Shown here: piece after piece, positions 60,348 to 64,000 of the stretch
How the letters are laid out: each line of letters opens with the position of its first letter
How positions within the stretch are numbered: position 1 is the first letter of the stretch
DNA from: Pelecanus crispus
Lineage: Eukaryota; Chordata; Aves; Pelecaniformes; Pelecanidae
Length of the DNA: 64,000 nucleotides
Assembly: GCF_030463565.1 (NCBI RefSeq)
Contig: NC_134648.1
Location: 75,036,513 to 75,100,512, forward strand
Direction: 5' to 3'
Translations under genes and position numbers: made by a program
Notes under the pieces: generated by a model
Databases searched by the model: none
What the model was told of the DNA's origin: nothing
Seen by the model: the letters and a program-made list of their open reading frames with translations, nothing else

Positions 60348-62667
60348 GGTGCCGTCCACTCAGAGGAGGGCGTGTGCGCTGCTCCACAGAGATGTTAGCT
60401 TTAGATTCGCCATGTCCAGCATGGCAGAAGAAACACACTGCGCCCTCAGAGTACGAGTGATTCTTCTGATTCATGTGGTAATTGTGATGCTGTTGCCCTT
60501 CACTCTCCTCTTTCATCCTTCACCTCTCTTCACATTCTCAGTATAAATCAAGGAAGAATTACTGACCATTCGGGAACCATTTGGGTATCTGATTTCATGT
60601 ATGGCCTGAATTTCAGCTGGCGATGAGCAAGTCTAGCCTCTCCATGGCATTGTGAGTCTCGCGTCCTGCTGGCCACAATTTTGCTCCTCATTATCGTTAT
60701 TTATTTACTGTTATTATTTTAACTTTCCAGATGCAATTTAAATATAGTCACACGGTCTGTACATATGCTTCTTTAATGCTTCTTAGAAGAAATTAAGCTT
60801 ATTCAGTTCAGCTCTTGGTACCCTTCAGTGAGACCGCAGAGACAACAATACAGCCCCTATGTGAGCAGCAAGGGGCTGCGATGCTCGAACAGAGCTACTG
60901 CGGATCACGTGGCTGAGCAATGCAAGCAATCAAAGGGCATTTACCTAAGCAGTTTATCTTTTGCTCGTTTTTATATACTGCACAATGCTACGCTAGTAAA
61001 GCTCATTTAAAAAATATTTTCCTAATTTGTTCCCTTAGAAATTAATAAAAGCTTCATTTGGAACCAGCAGGCAGCTGTAACTATCCATCCTGACCTACGG
61101 TGTCTTTTTTGATGGTATTTATCATGTTTTCCTTCTATGAACAGGGAAGGACATGGGGATTACTTCAATCCACAGAAGGTTTTTGCAGCACGCTTCTTAA
61201 ATAAAACAAGTTAGAAACAGAGCGTCTGACCCAGGGCAGTAATGGGCAATAATGAATACAACAGAAACGTGAGCCCTGGGGGAAGTAACCTCCCATTTCA
61301 ACCACCGCATCAAAATGTCCATAGGTCAGGCTGCTGGAACACAAGCAGCAAGCCAGAGTGTGCTCTGCTTGCTTGCTTACAGCCGAGCAAACAGAGCTTC
61401 TGCGCGGGATGGCAGGGAGAGACAAACAGCACACCATGACACCCGCTGCTGTCCCTGCGCCCGCACAGCAGGCGGGGCGTCAGCCAGGGCATCCCCATCC
61501 CCGGAGGTTCCCTGGGGCCCGGCACTTTGCTGTGGGTCAGAGGGGACGCCCCGAGACCCTGCGCCGCAGCAAGGCGGGGGGTGCATCCTGGAGGCGACCT
61601 CGGCTCCAGGCAGCCCAGCATCCCACAGCCGGGACTGGAGGTGCTCCGGGAAGGGGGGAAGCAGGAGGCGGGCAGCAGCCAGCTCTGCTCTCAGGGCTCC
61701 TGGGCGTTCTCCCTCTGACACCCGCGCCCCAGGGTTCACCTGGGCAGCGAAGCCCCCCGGTCCGTCTTCACACCCCCAGGACCACGGTGGCAGAGCGAAC
61801 ACGAGCCCCAGCACTGGACAGAGCCCGATGCGTGCCCACCACAAGCAGCACCCGTGACGAGCAGCCAGCCCAGCAGGTCACCTGCGAGTCACCGCTCAAG
61901 GTATGTGCCAGTGCATTGCACCACCCTGCTCAGTCAAATACCACCCTGTCAGGCTGGGGACCACGTCAGGACTCCTCGAGACTCAACGCTAATGGCCAAC
62001 ACTCACTGAAGACCACCATATGTCACGCAACGAAATACAAACCTCCCCCTAAGCTGGTAGCCTCTGCAGAGATGTATTTTACTGTAAAACTCCCACCCCA
62101 CACAGAGAACTGCTAGGCACTGTGATTTTTTATGGCTTTCTATTAAATTTTTAAAAGCCAGTGTTTTATAGCATGCACAACTCCTCTACTATTTGCAGGA
62201 GCTTCTCCATGCCGAGGGGCTTCAGAGAATGCCCTGTGCCACCCCCGCCCCGGGCAGCATCGCGCCTCAGCAAGGACACAGCTGCGCAGGCAAACACACA
62301 CTCGCGCACGTGGCACTGCCCTATGGCTGACGTTAAGTGTGACCCTACACACCTGCAGTAACAAGGGTAATGGCACGGCCAAGAGGGCCCAGAGCCAGGA
62401 ACAACCCAAGGTGTCCTACCTACTGCAGAAAGATTACCCACATATAGAATTAAGCCTACATAAGTATGTTACATGCCAGTCTGGTAGAAGGACTACACTG
62501 CTCATGCACCGGGCCCTCACCAAGGATGCAGTGAGACAAGAAGCCACACTCAGTTCCTGCAACCAGAGGAGCTTTGAAATGGCTCTTGTGGAAGTGCTCC
62601 ACTCTAATGACACTGGAGGTAAAAGAATTACACCCTGGGGTGCTGAAGTTTTCTGAAGAAACTATTA
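60348..62667. other. Non-coding
   Basis: 60540-61200 is AT-rich and 61440-61830 is GC/CpG-rich. No gene or recognised repeat. Confidence 0.45.
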
Positions 62668-63163
62668 AAAAGGGCAACAAGGCTGGTGAAGGGTCTGGAG
62701 CACAGGCCTTATGAGGAGCGGCTGAGGGAGCTGGGGGCGTTCAGCCTGGAGAAGAGGAGGCTGAGGGGAGACCTCATCGCTCTCTACAACTCCCTGACAG
62801 GAGGGGGCAGGGAGGGGGTGTTGGGCTCTTCTCCCACGGAGTTAGCGATAGGACGAGAGGAAATGGGCTCAAGCTGCGCCAGGGGAGGTTTAGGTTGGAT
62901 ATTAGGAAAAATTTCTTCATGGAAAGAATGGTCAAGCATTGGAACAGGCTGCCCAGAGAGGTGGGGGAGTCCCCATCCCTGGAAGTGTTCAAAAAACGGG
63001 CAGAGGTGGCACTTGGGGACATGATTCAGTCTGGTCTACCCTTGATGGGTTTAGTGTGGACTTGGTAGTGTAGGTTAATGGTTGGACTGGATGATCTTAA
63101 AGGTCTTTTCCAACCTAAATGATTCTATGAGTTGATGATTCTATGATTCTGTGATTCTATGAA
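62668..63163 (+). mobile_element. CR1 LINE, 5'-truncated, with extended octamer tail
   Basis: It runs from the K-G-L-E-H-R segment (62680) through about 110 codons of the ORF2 end and the 3' UTR. The tail has at least four ATTCTATG/ATTCTGTG units at 63121-63163. Confidence 0.95.
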
Positions 63164-64000
63164 AAAAACCAAAAGACTGCTTTATACCACCAGGATAAGA
63201 CAAAATCATTGCTCTGCAACTTTTAATTGCAAAAACAGTTGTGAGGGCAACGGCTGGGCTCAACAGCCATTATATCGAGTTGCTCACTGTGGGAGCACAG
63301 TATTCACCCGTCACCACGCACATACACGGCTATGCACGTACTTCTGTTCACCAAACCATGAACTGAAATTACCTTCTTTCTGTCTGGAACAGGAGCAAAC
63401 CTCCTCATCTTGGACATCCAAAGAGATGCCATAGGGCACCAACCATGTCCCCATGTTTCCAACATGTACTAGACCCCAATGGGAGGCCTTCTTGCTGCTT
63501 GCCGACATGGGGATGCAGAGAGGGGAAGCGTAAGTGGGGCATCTGCGGTGCCCACCGGCAGTGAGAGGGGGGCTCTGTGCAAGGGAACAACGAGCAACTG
63601 GAAAGCAGACTGCACCCTCAAAGCTCATCACTAAGTGCAATCCTTGCCACGTGCCTGGGGACAAGGACACATCTGTTTGGAGCGGCCCGATCTGTCACTG
63701 CTAAGGCCAGGGCACCAAGTGATGAGCAGCCCAAGGAGGGGTCCCTGTGCGGGCGCTCTGCTTGCAAATGCCAGGCAGAGCCTCTGCAGCAACACGTCAC
63801 CTGGAGGGCCGCTCCTCTCCACGTACACCCCACAGCCCCAGTCCCCAGCACGACGTATCGCAGCTCTTCCCAGCCTGCGCGCCGGCTCCCTCCCTGCTGT
63901 TTCCCCAGCAGCAGGGCATGCGCACACAGCTCAAACACAGAGAAGTCAACGGAGGTGCAGCGTGGAGCTGGGATGTGCAAGAAAACCTCTCTAGGATGCA
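63164..64000. other. Non-coding
   Basis: No gene or recognised repeat to the end of the window. Confidence 0.5.

Noticed and set aside
59471..60546. Cys-rich frames of 254-329 residues resembling keratin-associated or metallothionein-like proteins
   Set aside because: They come from the pentamer array. Cysteine spacing follows the DNA period, with no conserved ends.

Overview
This is vertebrate nuclear DNA, almost certainly from a bird. The evidence is about a dozen 5'-truncated CR1 LINEs ending in the avian-type octamer tail (ATTCTATG-like), three solo LTRs of one endogenous retrovirus family with 5-bp target duplications (ERVL-like), two short SINEs that join a tRNA-Ile head to a CR1 tail, and one recognisable gene, LRFN5. 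From memory, tRNA-Ile/CR1 SINEs of this design (TguSINE1) are described from songbirds and the LTR type is widespread in Neoaves, so a neoavian and possibly a passerine host is my best guess. There is no bacterial or plasmid content.

The only protein-coding gene I can support is LRFN5 (SALM5), on the minus strand in the first 10.3 kb. Two coding exons (10235-8848 and 8140-7198) are joined across a 707-bp GT-AG intron and give a 776-residue type I membrane protein: signal peptide, seven leucine-rich repeats, Ig domain, fibronectin III domain, one transmembrane helix and a long cytoplasmic tail. A splice acceptor 20 bases before the ATG shows that 5' non-coding exons lie further upstream, so much of 10.3-64 kb may be 5' intron of LRFN5 or the flanking intergenic region. 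The second coding exon contains a strong internal splice donor at codon 701. Splicing there would fit the known mammalian SALM5 end, while reading through gives an extra 76-residue tail ending in the class I PDZ ligand ESTV, as in the paralogues SALM1-3.

Layout: 1-7197 is sequence downstream of the gene (3' UTR or intron) with no coding. 7198-10255 is LRFN5. 10256-29700 is non-coding, with CR1, SINE and LTR insertions and GC-rich patches. 29700-60350 is non-coding and contains six large tandem arrays (triplet-based, 10, 15, 28, 26 and 5 bp units), interspersed with more CR1 copies and one LTR. 60350-64000 is non-coding with one CR1. The long open frames in the arrays are by-products of stop-free repeat units, not genes.

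The points most worth a second look are the LRFN5 alternative C-terminus, a CR1 subfamily with two tandem 3' tail modules seen three times, the SINE/CR1 partnership, and the density and regularity of the minisatellites. I found no evidence of a new multi-gene system.
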